From contig CAYNLI010000012.1 in NCBI GenBank assembly GCA_964398035.1, positions 1 through 37,076 on the forward strand: 37,076 bases of DNA, given 5' to 3'. The stretch's first letter is position 1. The number at the start of each line of letters is the position of its first letter. This stretch comes from Saonia sp964398035. GTDB taxonomy: Bacteria > Bacteroidota > Bacteroidia > Flavobacteriales > Flavobacteriaceae. This document shows positions 1 through 7,601 of the stretch, in pieces. The position numbers and the translations under genes were made by a program. The notes beneath the pieces were generated by a model, which was not told the origin of the DNA, ran no database searches, and worked only from the letters and a program-made list of their open reading frames with translations.

Positions 1-94
1 TATATGATAACAAGATGTTATAATAAAATGAAAATACTTTTTTAGATTCTATAGATACCTCTTAAGTGTTTTCGTATTAAAATAAAGAACAAAG

Positions 95-132
95 AAAAAG
101 GGGAGCAACTACAACGAGTTGTTCCCCTTTTT
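95..132 (-). terminator. Bidirectional intrinsic terminator after purA
   Basis: An A-rich run leads into the stem GGGGAGCAACT (100-110), a 6-base loop, and AGTTGTTCCCC (117-127), followed by TTTTT. The 11-bp stem has one G-U pair. Read on the minus strand it lies 25 bases past the purA stop and is followed by a T-rich tract. Because it has A's on one side and T's on the other it could also stop a plus-strand transcript arriving from the opposite side. The first 94 bases show no recognisable gene. Confidence 0.85.
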
Positions 133-156
133 CTCTGTTCTTTTAGCGAAATGTAC

Positions 157-1428
157 TTATCTATATATTGTCTGTGTCCTATCTGGTCCTACAGAGACAA
201 TCTTAATAGGTATCTCTAATTCCTTTTCTAAAAAATCTATATATGCATTTAAGGCTGGGGGTAATTCTTTCGCTGTGGTCATTTGTGTTAAATCCTTTGC
301 CCAGCCTTCCATTTCAGTATATATGGGTGTTACGTTTTCAGGTTCAATATTATAAGGCAAATGCTTTATTTCTTCCCCTCTATATTTATAGGCGGTACAT
401 ATTTTTAGTTTTTTAAACCCACTTAGTACATCACCTTTCATCATCATTAATTCTGTTACTCCGTTGATTTCTACAGCATATTTTAAGGCTACCAAATCTA
501 ACCAGCCACATCGTCTGGACCTACCTGTTGTAGCACCAAATTCATTGCCTACACGTCCCATGGTTTCCCCATCTTTATCAAAAAGTTCTGTTGGGAAAGG
601 ACCACTGCCCACACGGGTAGTATATGCTTTAAAAATACCTTTTACATCACCTATTTTATTTGGAGCTACACCAAGACCTGTACAGGCACCTGCCGCAGTG
701 GTATTAGAAGAGGTTACAAATGGATAGGTGCCAAAATCAATGTCCAACAATGAACCCTGTGCGCCTTCTGCCAATATTTTTTTTCCTTCTCTCTGTGCAT
801 TAAATAAGTATTCTTCACTATCAATAAAAGTTAGTTTTTTTAATTCTTCTATTGCTGCAAAGAAATCCGCCTCCAATTCTTCTAAATTGTATTGAATGTC
901 CACATTGTAAAAACCGATCATGGCCTCATGTTTGTTTGCCAATGCGCGGTATTTTTCTTCCCAGGTGCTTAATTCCAAATCACCAATCCGCATACCATTT
1001 CTCCCAGTTTTGTCCATATATGTTGGACCAATACCTTTAAGGGTAGAACCAATTTTGGCTTTCCCTTTGGCTGCTTCGGAAGCAGCATCCAACAATCTAT
1101 GTGTTGGTAAAATTAAATGGGCTTTTCTTGATATAAGAAGTTTGGATTTTATATCAAGATTGAACTTCTTAAGGTTGTCCAATTCTTTTTTAAAGATAAC
1201 GGGGTCTATTACCACACCGTTTCCAACTATATTTATTGCAGTTTTATGAAAAATACCTGAAGGAATAGTATGTAAGACATGTTTTATACCATCAAACTCC
1301 AAAGTATGTCCAGCATTTGGACCTCCTTGAAATCTTGCAATTATATCATAGTCTTTGGTTAGTACATCAACAATTTTTCCTTTGCCTTCGTCTCCCCATT
1401 GTAATCCTAGTAGTAAGTCTACCGCCAT
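157..1428 (-). CDS. purA: Adenylosuccinate synthetase
   Basis: Catalyses GTP-dependent joining of IMP and aspartate to adenylosuccinate, the first committed step from IMP to AMP, in the cytoplasm. The 423-residue length is normal for the family. The N-terminus carries the phosphate-binding signature GLQWGDEGKGK (residues 8-18), with the catalytic Asp and nearby FQGGPNAGHT segment. The conserved GIGPTYMDKTGRNGMRIGDL region and the GTP-contacting TTGRSRRCGWLD segment are also present. It starts 12 bases after the fur stop on the same strand, so the two are probably co-transcribed. A strong hairpin follows the stop codon. Identification is secure. Confidence 0.98.
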   Translation of the reverse strand: MAVDLLLGLQWGDEGKGKIVDVLTKDYDIIARFQGGPNAGHTLEFDGIKHVLHTIPSGIFHKTAINIVGNGVVIDPVIFKKELDNLKKFNLDIKSKLLISRKAHLILPTHRLLDAASEAAKGKAKIGSTLKGIGPTYMDKTGRNGMRIGDLELSTWEEKYRALANKHEAMIGFYNVDIQYNLEELEADFFAAIEELKKLTFIDSEEYLFNAQREGKKILAEGAQGSLLDIDFGTYPFVTSSNTTAAGACTGLGVAPNKIGDVKGIFKAYTTRVGSGPFPTELFDKDGETMGRVGNEFGATTGRSRRCGWLDLVALKYAVEINGVTELMMMKGDVLSGFKKLKICTAYKYRGEEIKHLPYNIEPENVTPIYTEMEGWAKDLTQMTTAKELPPALNAYIDFLEKELEIPIKIVSVGPDRTQTIYR

Positions 1429-1440
1429 GCGTAATATTGG

Positions 1441-1896
1441 TTAGTTGTTTGTGTTTTCTTTTTTGTTTCTTGTGCCGTAAAAGTAAAGTGAATGGTTACT
1501 TATTTTTATATCAAAAACCTCTTCTATTGTTTTTTTTATAGATTGTATTCTTGGATCACAGAACTCTACAACTTCACCAGTATCTGTTATGATTACATGA
1601 TCGTGCTGTCTATCAAAATATGATTTCTCATACTGTGCCTGGTTTTTTCCAAATTGATGTTTTCTAACCAGTTTACAGTCCATTAAAAGTTCTATGGTGT
1701 TATAGAGTGTAGCTCTACTTACCCTATAATTTTTATTTTTCATTTTGATATATAGAGATTCTATATCAAAATGCTCTTCACTATCATAAATTTCTTGGAG
1801 TATGGCGTAGCGTTCAGGTGTTTTTCTATGACCATTTTCTTCTAAAAAATTGGTGAACACATTCTTTACTACTTCTTGATCTTTATTGACTGCCAT
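1441..1896 (-). CDS. Fur-family transcriptional regulator
   Basis: A ferric uptake regulator family DNA-binding protein of about 151 residues. The N-terminal winged helix includes the recognition-helix segment VSRATLYNTIELL, and the C-terminal dimerisation half has the HDHV metal-binding motif and HSLYFYG. Both cysteines of the structural zinc CXXC pair that follows HDHLI in classical Fur are replaced (here IITDTGE), so it cannot bind that zinc in the usual way. An ATG at 1896 is preferred as the start; a GTG two codons upstream (1902) is an alternative. A -7 box (TACATTTG) ends 20 bases before the ATG. It lies directly upstream of purA. Whether it senses iron, zinc or peroxide cannot be read from the sequence. 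Confidence 0.9.
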   Translation of the reverse strand: MAVNKDQEVVKNVFTNFLEENGHRKTPERYAILQEIYDSEEHFDIESLYIKMKNKNYRVSRATLYNTIELLMDCKLVRKHQFGKNQAQYEKSYFDRQHDHVIITDTGEVVEFCDPRIQSIKKTIEEVFDIKISNHSLYFYGTRNKKENTNN

Positions 1897-1916
1897 TTTC
1901 ACGTATACTAATTTTA

Positions 1917-1924
1917 CAAATGTA
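1917..1924 (-). promoter_or_regulatory. Putative -7 box of fur-purA promoter
   Basis: TACATTTG on the minus strand matches the Bacteroidota -7 consensus TAnnTTTG and ends 20 bases before the fur ATG. No clear TTG -33 element is seen at the usual distance, so this is a moderate call. Confidence 0.45.
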
Positions 1925-1934
1925 CATTTTAAAT

Positions 1935-4142
1935 TTAAATTCTAGTGACTTTATCAATGCCGTTGACACGTTTTAAATTATTGGTCAGTTTTTTAAGAAT
2001 AGTATTGTTTTTTACCACTACTCTTATCTTCCCCGTAAAGGTTCCTCCATCCGTATTAAAGTTAAGGTTACGAATGTTAACGTGCATATTGTCAGAGATA
2101 ATTTGTGTTATGTTGTTCACAAGCCCAAGGTTGTCTATACCGGTAAGCTTTATGTCTGCTATAAATTCTTCTTGGCTAGAGTCTATCCATTTTGCACTAA
2201 TGATTCGGTATGCATAATTAGATTGTAGGGCAATGGCATTTGGGCAATTTTTTTTATGCACTTTTATACCATCATTAATGCTGACAAACCCAAAAACATT
2301 ATCACCTGGTATGGGGTTGCAACATTGTGAAAGCTTATAGGGTAATTTCTCTTCTTCTTTCCCAAAAACCAATATATCATACTTAGAAGTTATTTCATCC
2401 TTATTAATATCTATAGGTATGGGGGTTCTTTTAATTCTATTCTTAAAGAAACTGATGAAAGCATTACTGTATGATGATGCAAAATCTTTAATTTGCTGGT
2501 TATCTATTGCACCATTACCTACTCGATAAAATAAGTCTAAACTAGTTTTCAGTTTAAAATAAATAACCATTTTATTAATGACATCTTCATTTATACTTAT
2601 TTTCTGAGTCTTTAATTTTCGTCTTAAAATTTCTTTTCCTTCTATGGCCACACCCTTTTTTTCTTCTCTTAAGGATGATTTTATTTTAGCCCGAGCCCTA
2701 GCAGTAGTTGTATAATCCAACCAACTTTGATTAGGCTTAGAATTTACAGATGTAATGATGTCTACTTGATCTCCACTATTTAAAGTTGTGTTCAGTGGCA
2801 CCAATTTGCCATTTACTTTTGCTCCGCGGGTGTGCATGCCAATTTCTGTATGTATATGGAAAGCAAAATCCAATGGCGTAGCTCCTTTTGGCAATGACTT
2901 TAATTCGCCATTAGGCGTAAAGACAAAAATTTCTTTGGAATAAAGATTCAATTTAAACTCTTCAACAAAATCAACAGCATTGGTATTAGAGTTTTCCAAT
3001 GCTTCTTGTAAACGATTAAGCCATATATCTATACCTTTTTCGCGTTGGTCTCCATGCTTGTATTTAAAATGGGCAGCATATCCTTTCTCTGCAATTTCAT
3101 GCATACGTTCACTACGTATTTGTACTTCGACCCATTTTTTTTCAGGTCCCATTACAGTTATGTGCAAAGCTTCATAGCCCGTAGATTTTGGTGAAGAAAT
3201 CCAATCACGAAGCCGAACTGGGTTTGGTGTAAAATGGTCCGTTACAATAGAGTATATTTTCCATGCCAAAAATTTTTCATTCTTTTTGTCAGATTTATAA
3301 ATAACCCTGATTGCAAACTTGTCATATATCTCATCAAAAGGAACGTTTTGAGTCTTCATTTTTTTTCTAATCGAAAAAATAGACTTCATTCTGCCTTTTA
3401 TATAATAGTTTAATCCTTCCTTATCTAGAGAGTCCCGAATAACATTGGAAAAATCCTCAATATATTTTTCACTTGCACCTTTGGTACCTGCTATTTTTTC
3501 AAAAATATCATTGTAGACCTCTGGCTCTGTATACTTTAAACTTAAGTCTTCTAACTGTGTCTTTATGTTGTAAAGCCCTATTCTATGCGCTAATGGAGCA
3601 TAGATATAAAGGGTTTCTGATGCCATTTTCACTTGTTTATGCTCAGGCATGGCATCCAAAGTGAGCATATTATGATATCGATCGGCAATTTTAATAATGA
3701 TAACTCTAACGTCATCATTCAATGTCAGCAGCATTTTTCTGAAATTTTCAGCCTGCTGGGATATGTTCATATCCTTTTTTAGATGTGCTATCTTAGTAAG
3801 CCCATCAACAATACGGGCAACGGTCTCACCAAACATGCGTTCCATATCATCCAAAGTGTACGCTGTATCTTCAACCACATCATGTAATAGGGCAGAAGCA
3901 ATGGAAACTGCATCCAGACCAATTTCTGATGCTACTATTTTTGCTACAGCTATGGGATGAAATATATAGGCTTCGCCAGATTTTCTTCTTTGGTCTTTAT
4001 GCGCATCTACGGCAATATCAAATGCTGAACGGATGAGTTTTTTGTCTTCAGTTGTGAGCGACTGATAACTTATGCGCAGCAATTCTTTGTATTGCTTGGC
4101 AATTTCTTTGTTTTCCTTTACTATGTCCGCTTCGGTCATCAT
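1935..4142 (-). CDS. Bifunctional (p)ppGpp synthetase/hydrolase (RelA/SpoT family)
   Basis: A long Rel/SpoT stringent-response enzyme of 735 residues. It should make (p)ppGpp from ATP and GTP/GDP and hydrolyse it back. Domain order is typical: an HD hydrolase domain with ALLHDVVEDT (residues 84-93), a synthetase domain with GRMKSIFSIRKKM and YDKFAIRVIY followed by GYEALHITVMG and EVQIRSERMHEIAEKGYAAH, a TGS domain (FVFTPNGELKSLPKGATPLDFAF), a zinc-finger-like segment (LSQCCNPIPGD), and a C-terminal ACT domain. HD and synthetase motifs both look intact, so it is likely bifunctional and may be the only long Rel of the genome. It sits between an M48 protease and fur on the same strand. Confidence 0.96.
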   Translation of the reverse strand: MMTEADIVKENKEIAKQYKELLRISYQSLTTEDKKLIRSAFDIAVDAHKDQRRKSGEAYIFHPIAVAKIVASEIGLDAVSIASALLHDVVEDTAYTLDDMERMFGETVARIVDGLTKIAHLKKDMNISQQAENFRKMLLTLNDDVRVIIIKIADRYHNMLTLDAMPEHKQVKMASETLYIYAPLAHRIGLYNIKTQLEDLSLKYTEPEVYNDIFEKIAGTKGASEKYIEDFSNVIRDSLDKEGLNYYIKGRMKSIFSIRKKMKTQNVPFDEIYDKFAIRVIYKSDKKNEKFLAWKIYSIVTDHFTPNPVRLRDWISSPKSTGYEALHITVMGPEKKWVEVQIRSERMHEIAEKGYAAHFKYKHGDQREKGIDIWLNRLQEALENSNTNAVDFVEEFKLNLYSKEIFVFTPNGELKSLPKGATPLDFAFHIHTEIGMHTRGAKVNGKLVPLNTTLNSGDQVDIITSVNSKPNQSWLDYTTTARARAKIKSSLREEKKGVAIEGKEILRRKLKTQKISINEDVINKMVIYFKLKTSLDLFYRVGNGAIDNQQIKDFASSYSNAFISFFKNRIKRTPIPIDINKDEITSKYDILVFGKEEEKLPYKLSQCCNPIPGDNVFGFVSINDGIKVHKKNCPNAIALQSNYAYRIISAKWIDSSQEEFIADIKLTGIDNLGLVNNITQIISDNMHVNIRNLNFNTDGGTFTGKIRVVVKNNTILKKLTNNLKRVNGIDKVTRI

Positions 4143-4183
4143 ATATTAAAATTACCACAATCTTTATTAGTGAACAACAAATA

Positions 4184-5416
4184 CTATGCCTTTAAGTTCC
4201 GTATTCTGGCAATTAAGGGTGGATGAGAATAATGCATAAATACATAGGCAGGATGTGGGGTAAGGTTGCTTAAACTATTTTTAGATAGCTTTTTTAATGA
4301 ACTTATCAATGGAAGAGCAGCAAAAGTGTTTTTAGCATAATCATCTGCTTGATACTCAAATTTTCTAGAAATATAGTTCATTAGCAAACCTGTGATTTCT
4401 GATATGGGGGAGTATAATATCCCAAACCCTATCAATGCAGCATGGAAACTGGGTTGGGAAACTCCAATAGCCAATGATACCTCTGGGTTGTTTACAAAAA
4501 TTGACAAAACAAAGAGAGTGATGCCCATAGTAAAGATTGATGCAACTAGATTAAAAATAATATGCTTTCTTTTATAATGACCAACCTCATGCGCTAATAC
4601 AGCGACAATCTCGTCTTCATTCAAATCATTGATCAAGGTATCATATAGCGTAACTCTTTTTTCCTTCCCAAAACCTGAAAAATAGGCATTTGCCTTTGTA
4701 GATCTTTTAGAACCATCGATTACAAAAATATTGTTCAGCTTAAAACCAACTTTTTGTGCATAGTCTTCTATTTTACTTTTTAAAGTGCCTTCTTCCAAAG
4801 GAGTTTGTTTATTGAAAAGTGGCACAATAAGTTTGCTGTAGAACAGATTCATGAAAATGGTAAAGAAAGCTATCATTGCCCATGCGTAAACCCAAAAATC
4901 AGGACCTGTGGTTTGGTAAAACCAGATGATAAGCGCCAAAATGCCACTGCCCAAAATGGACATCATGAGCCAGCCTTTTATTTTGTCTAGAAAGAATAAT
5001 TTTTTTGTGGATTTATTAAAGCCAAATTTTTCTTCGATCACAAAAGTTTGATAATAAGAAAATGGCGTAGTAATAACATCACTGCCAATCATTATGATAC
5101 CAAAGAAAAACAGCGCCATTAAAATAGGATTGACCGTGGTTTCCCTCACAAAAGAATCTATCCATTCAAAACCTCCAAAAATTAAAAAAGATAAGGTCAA
5201 GAACAAAGAGAAAAAGGAAGTTAACAGCCCATATCTATAATTGGTCTTTTTATACTCTTGAGATTTTTGGTATTCATCCATATCATAAACATCGTTCAGT
5301 TCTTCTGGAACGGGGTCATCATACCTTTTGTAATTCAAAAAGTCTAGAAAGGTTTCCAATAAAAATTGAATAATTAGAATAGTAATTATGATATAGAACA
5401 AGGAACTTTTATCCAT
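4184..5416 (-). CDS. M48-family metallopeptidase (Ste24/CAAX-prenyl-protease-like)
   Basis: An integral membrane zinc peptidase of 410 residues, related to yeast Ste24 and the bacterial M48 family. Hydrophobic spans are seen near residues 5-22, 62-82, 97-115, 150-167, 177-195, 288-306 and 325-345. The catalytic motif HEVGH lies at 276-280 inside AVLAHEVGHYKRKH, and the third zinc ligand is likely Glu353 in KFEYQADDYA. The segment NAYFSGFGKEKRV is a family hallmark. Membrane-protein quality control is the probable role in bacteria; prenylated substrates are not expected. It starts 32 bases after the end of the RNA methyltransferase gene on the same strand. Confidence 0.93.
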   Translation of the reverse strand: MDKSSLFYIIITILIIQFLLETFLDFLNYKRYDDPVPEELNDVYDMDEYQKSQEYKKTNYRYGLLTSFFSLFLTLSFLIFGGFEWIDSFVRETTVNPILMALFFFGIIMIGSDVITTPFSYYQTFVIEEKFGFNKSTKKLFFLDKIKGWLMMSILGSGILALIIWFYQTTGPDFWVYAWAMIAFFTIFMNLFYSKLIVPLFNKQTPLEEGTLKSKIEDYAQKVGFKLNNIFVIDGSKRSTKANAYFSGFGKEKRVTLYDTLINDLNEDEIVAVLAHEVGHYKRKHIIFNLVASIFTMGITLFVLSIFVNNPEVSLAIGVSQPSFHAALIGFGILYSPISEITGLLMNYISRKFEYQADDYAKNTFAALPLISSLKKLSKNSLSNLTPHPAYVFMHYSHPPLIARIRNLKA

Positions 5417-5447
5417 GAATTTAATTAGTTGGGAAGATGATGATTAA

Positions 5448-6257
5448 CTAAAACTTTCTTTGTCGTTTTGCTTCAAAGATAAGTATTGCAGCGGATACGG
5501 AAACATTCATGGAATCTATTTCTCCTTGCATGGGAATGATAATGTTTTGGTTGGAATTGTTTAGCCAAGTATCCGTTAATCCAGTTGATTCTGTACCTAC
5601 AACAATAGCTGAAGATTTAGAAAAATCAACTTCTAAATAATTTTTGGAAGCTGTTAGTGCAGCGCAATAAATAGCAATATTTTTTTCTTTTAAAAATGAA
5701 ATGATTTCATCTGTACTTCCCATACCAATTGTAGTGGTAAATACACAGCCTACACTAGAGCGGATGATGTTTGGGTTGTAAAGGTCAGTTTTTGGATTAG
5801 CAATGAGTATGGCATCGACATTGGCTGCATCGGCTGTACGCAACAACGCCCCAATATTTCCAGGTTTCTCAGGTGCTTCCGAGACTAAAATCAGAGGATT
5901 TTTTGAAATAAATAGTACTTCATCCAGATTATGGGATTTTGATTTGACTATGGACAAAACACCTTCAGTAGTTTCCCTGTACGCTATTTTTTGATATACT
6001 TCTTTTGAAATTTCAATTACTTCAGGTTTTGAATCAATCAGATTTAAAAGGGAATAAATTTCTTTCTCAGAAATAATTGGAGCATAATAGAAAACCTGTT
6101 CAATGGCATAATTGCCTTTGAGTGCCAATTGTAGTTCTCTTAAACCTTCAAGAATAAAAAGTCCCGTTTTTTTTCGTTCACGGGACTTTTCTTTTAATAG
6201 TATAATTTTTTTTACCAGCTTGTTCTGTGTACTACTGATAATTTTAATGCTTTCCAT
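5448..6257 (-). CDS. TrmH/SpoU-family RNA methyltransferase
   Basis: A SAM-dependent 2'-O-ribose methyltransferase of the SPOUT class, 269 residues. An N-terminal substrate-binding domain (about residues 1-105) precedes the knotted catalytic domain. Its three motifs are visible: PEKPGNIGALLRTADA (motif 1), VVGTESTGLTDTWL (motif 2) and IIPMQGEIDSMNVSVSAA (motif 3). The arginine of motif 1 and the NVSVSAA knot make activity likely. Whether the target is rRNA or tRNA cannot be decided from the sequence; an rRNA role like RlmB or TsnR is most common for this architecture. Its stop is 31 bases upstream of the M48 protease start. Confidence 0.92.
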   Translation of the reverse strand: MESIKIISSTQNKLVKKIILLKEKSRERKKTGLFILEGLRELQLALKGNYAIEQVFYYAPIISEKEIYSLLNLIDSKPEVIEISKEVYQKIAYRETTEGVLSIVKSKSHNLDEVLFISKNPLILVSEAPEKPGNIGALLRTADAANVDAILIANPKTDLYNPNIIRSSVGCVFTTTIGMGSTDEIISFLKEKNIAIYCAALTASKNYLEVDFSKSSAIVVGTESTGLTDTWLNNSNQNIIIPMQGEIDSMNVSVSAAILIFEAKRQRKF

Positions 6258-6299
6258 GTTTGCAAATGTAAGGGAATCAATAAAAACACATCTGCATTT

Positions 6300-7589
6300 T
6301 TATTTTCCATTGTACTTGCCCATGTACCTTTTCCAAAGTTTTGTTTGGTGGGTTTCCAAGGAGATGTTTCTCCCATCTATAAAAGCATGACTCAATATAT
6401 TGGTGCGCATATCTAAAGCATCTCCCTCAGAAATGAACAATGTTGCACTTTTACCAACAGCTAAGGTGCCATAGTTATCATCTATGCCCAATATTTTGGC
6501 TGTATTCCCAGTCAGCATTTGCAGAGCCTTTTCTTTATCTAATCCTTGCCCAACTACTTGTCCTGCGTAAAATGGCAAGTTCCTTGTTTGGAAATTTTCT
6601 GCGTCATGATTCTGTAGTCCTACTAAAAGACCAGCATCCATTAGAAGTTTGGGCAACTTGTATGGAAAATCATAATCGTCATCATCAAAATTGGGAAGAT
6701 TATGAGTAAAATTCACCAATACAGGAATGTTGTTTTCTTTTAAAAAGTCAGTTATTTTATGTGCTTGGTAACCACCAACAAGAACAATTTCTTTTATTCC
6801 TGAATTCTTTATGTTAGTTATGGCGTCTATAATTTCCTTTTCCCTCTCGGCATAGACATATAATTTTTGAGAGCCATTAAAAAGGCCCTGCATAGCAGCA
6901 AACGCCAAGTTCATTTCACTAGCGGTATTTTTGCCATAAGCTTGGGAACTATTGATAAAATCCAAAACTTCATTAATTTGTTTTTGATAGTCTTTATTGG
7001 GTTTAAAACCTCTTGGTTCTCCCAACCACCATCTACCTCTTCTATAAGAATTGGGCCAGTTAAGATGAATGCCATCATCTACCTTGATTGCGGCATCTTC
7101 CCAGTTCCAGGCATCAAATTGTACAATGGTAGAGGTACCAGAAATCCGCCCTCCTTGAGGTGCTATTTGGGCTATGAGAACACCATTTGGTCTCATGCTT
7201 TCTACTACTTTAGATTCAGCATTATAAGCAATTAGACTACGTACATGCGGAATTAAATCTCCAATTTCATCTCGGTCATTGCTTGCTCTTACTGCTTCTA
7301 CTTCTATAAGTCCCAGAGATTTTGCGGGAGCAATAATTCCTGGATAAACATGTTTTCCAGTTGCATTTATAATGGTTCCTTTTGTTGCTACCGAACTTCC
7401 AAGTGCGGTAATTTTACCATCTTCAAAAACCAGTATGCAATTTTCTATAATGGTACCATCTCCAATATGGGCGGTTGCCCCAGTTATTGTAATGGCTTCA
7501 GATTGTTTGGAGGCCGGTGTTTGTTGGGCAAAAGTTGTGCCCATAAAAACAAACAATAGGACTGCCAATATGTATATTGATTTTTTCAT
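6300..7589 (-). CDS. Exported amidohydrolase-family protein, probably inactive
   Basis: A 429-residue secreted protein with a signal peptide ending near residue 21 (LLFVFMGTTFAQQ). The fold is that of the imidazolonepropionase/amidohydrolase superfamily: an N-terminal beta-sandwich segment (ENCILVFEDGKITALGSSV), a TIM-barrel core and a C-terminal AKILGIDDNYGTLAVGKSA segment. The metal-binding HXH that normally follows the PG(L/I)ID turn is missing: the sequence reads YPGIIAPAKSLG. No substitute histidines are evident, so metal catalysis looks lost. It lies 12 bases downstream of a larger paralogue on the same strand and may work as its partner. Its substrate is unknown. Confidence 0.85.
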   Translation of the reverse strand: MKKSIYILAVLLFVFMGTTFAQQTPASKQSEAITITGATAHIGDGTIIENCILVFEDGKITALGSSVATKGTIINATGKHVYPGIIAPAKSLGLIEVEAVRASNDRDEIGDLIPHVRSLIAYNAESKVVESMRPNGVLIAQIAPQGGRISGTSTIVQFDAWNWEDAAIKVDDGIHLNWPNSYRRGRWWLGEPRGFKPNKDYQKQINEVLDFINSSQAYGKNTASEMNLAFAAMQGLFNGSQKLYVYAEREKEIIDAITNIKNSGIKEIVLVGGYQAHKITDFLKENNIPVLVNFTHNLPNFDDDDYDFPYKLPKLLMDAGLLVGLQNHDAENFQTRNLPFYAGQVVGQGLDKEKALQMLTGNTAKILGIDDNYGTLAVGKSATLFISEGDALDMRTNILSHAFIDGRNISLETHQTKLWKRYMGKYNGK

Positions 7590-7601
7590 TTTGAATATTT
7601 T

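Noticed and set aside
1441..1902. GTG start for fur at 1902
   Set aside because: An ATG two codons downstream is available at a good distance from the -7 box; the longer start cannot be excluded but adds only two residues.
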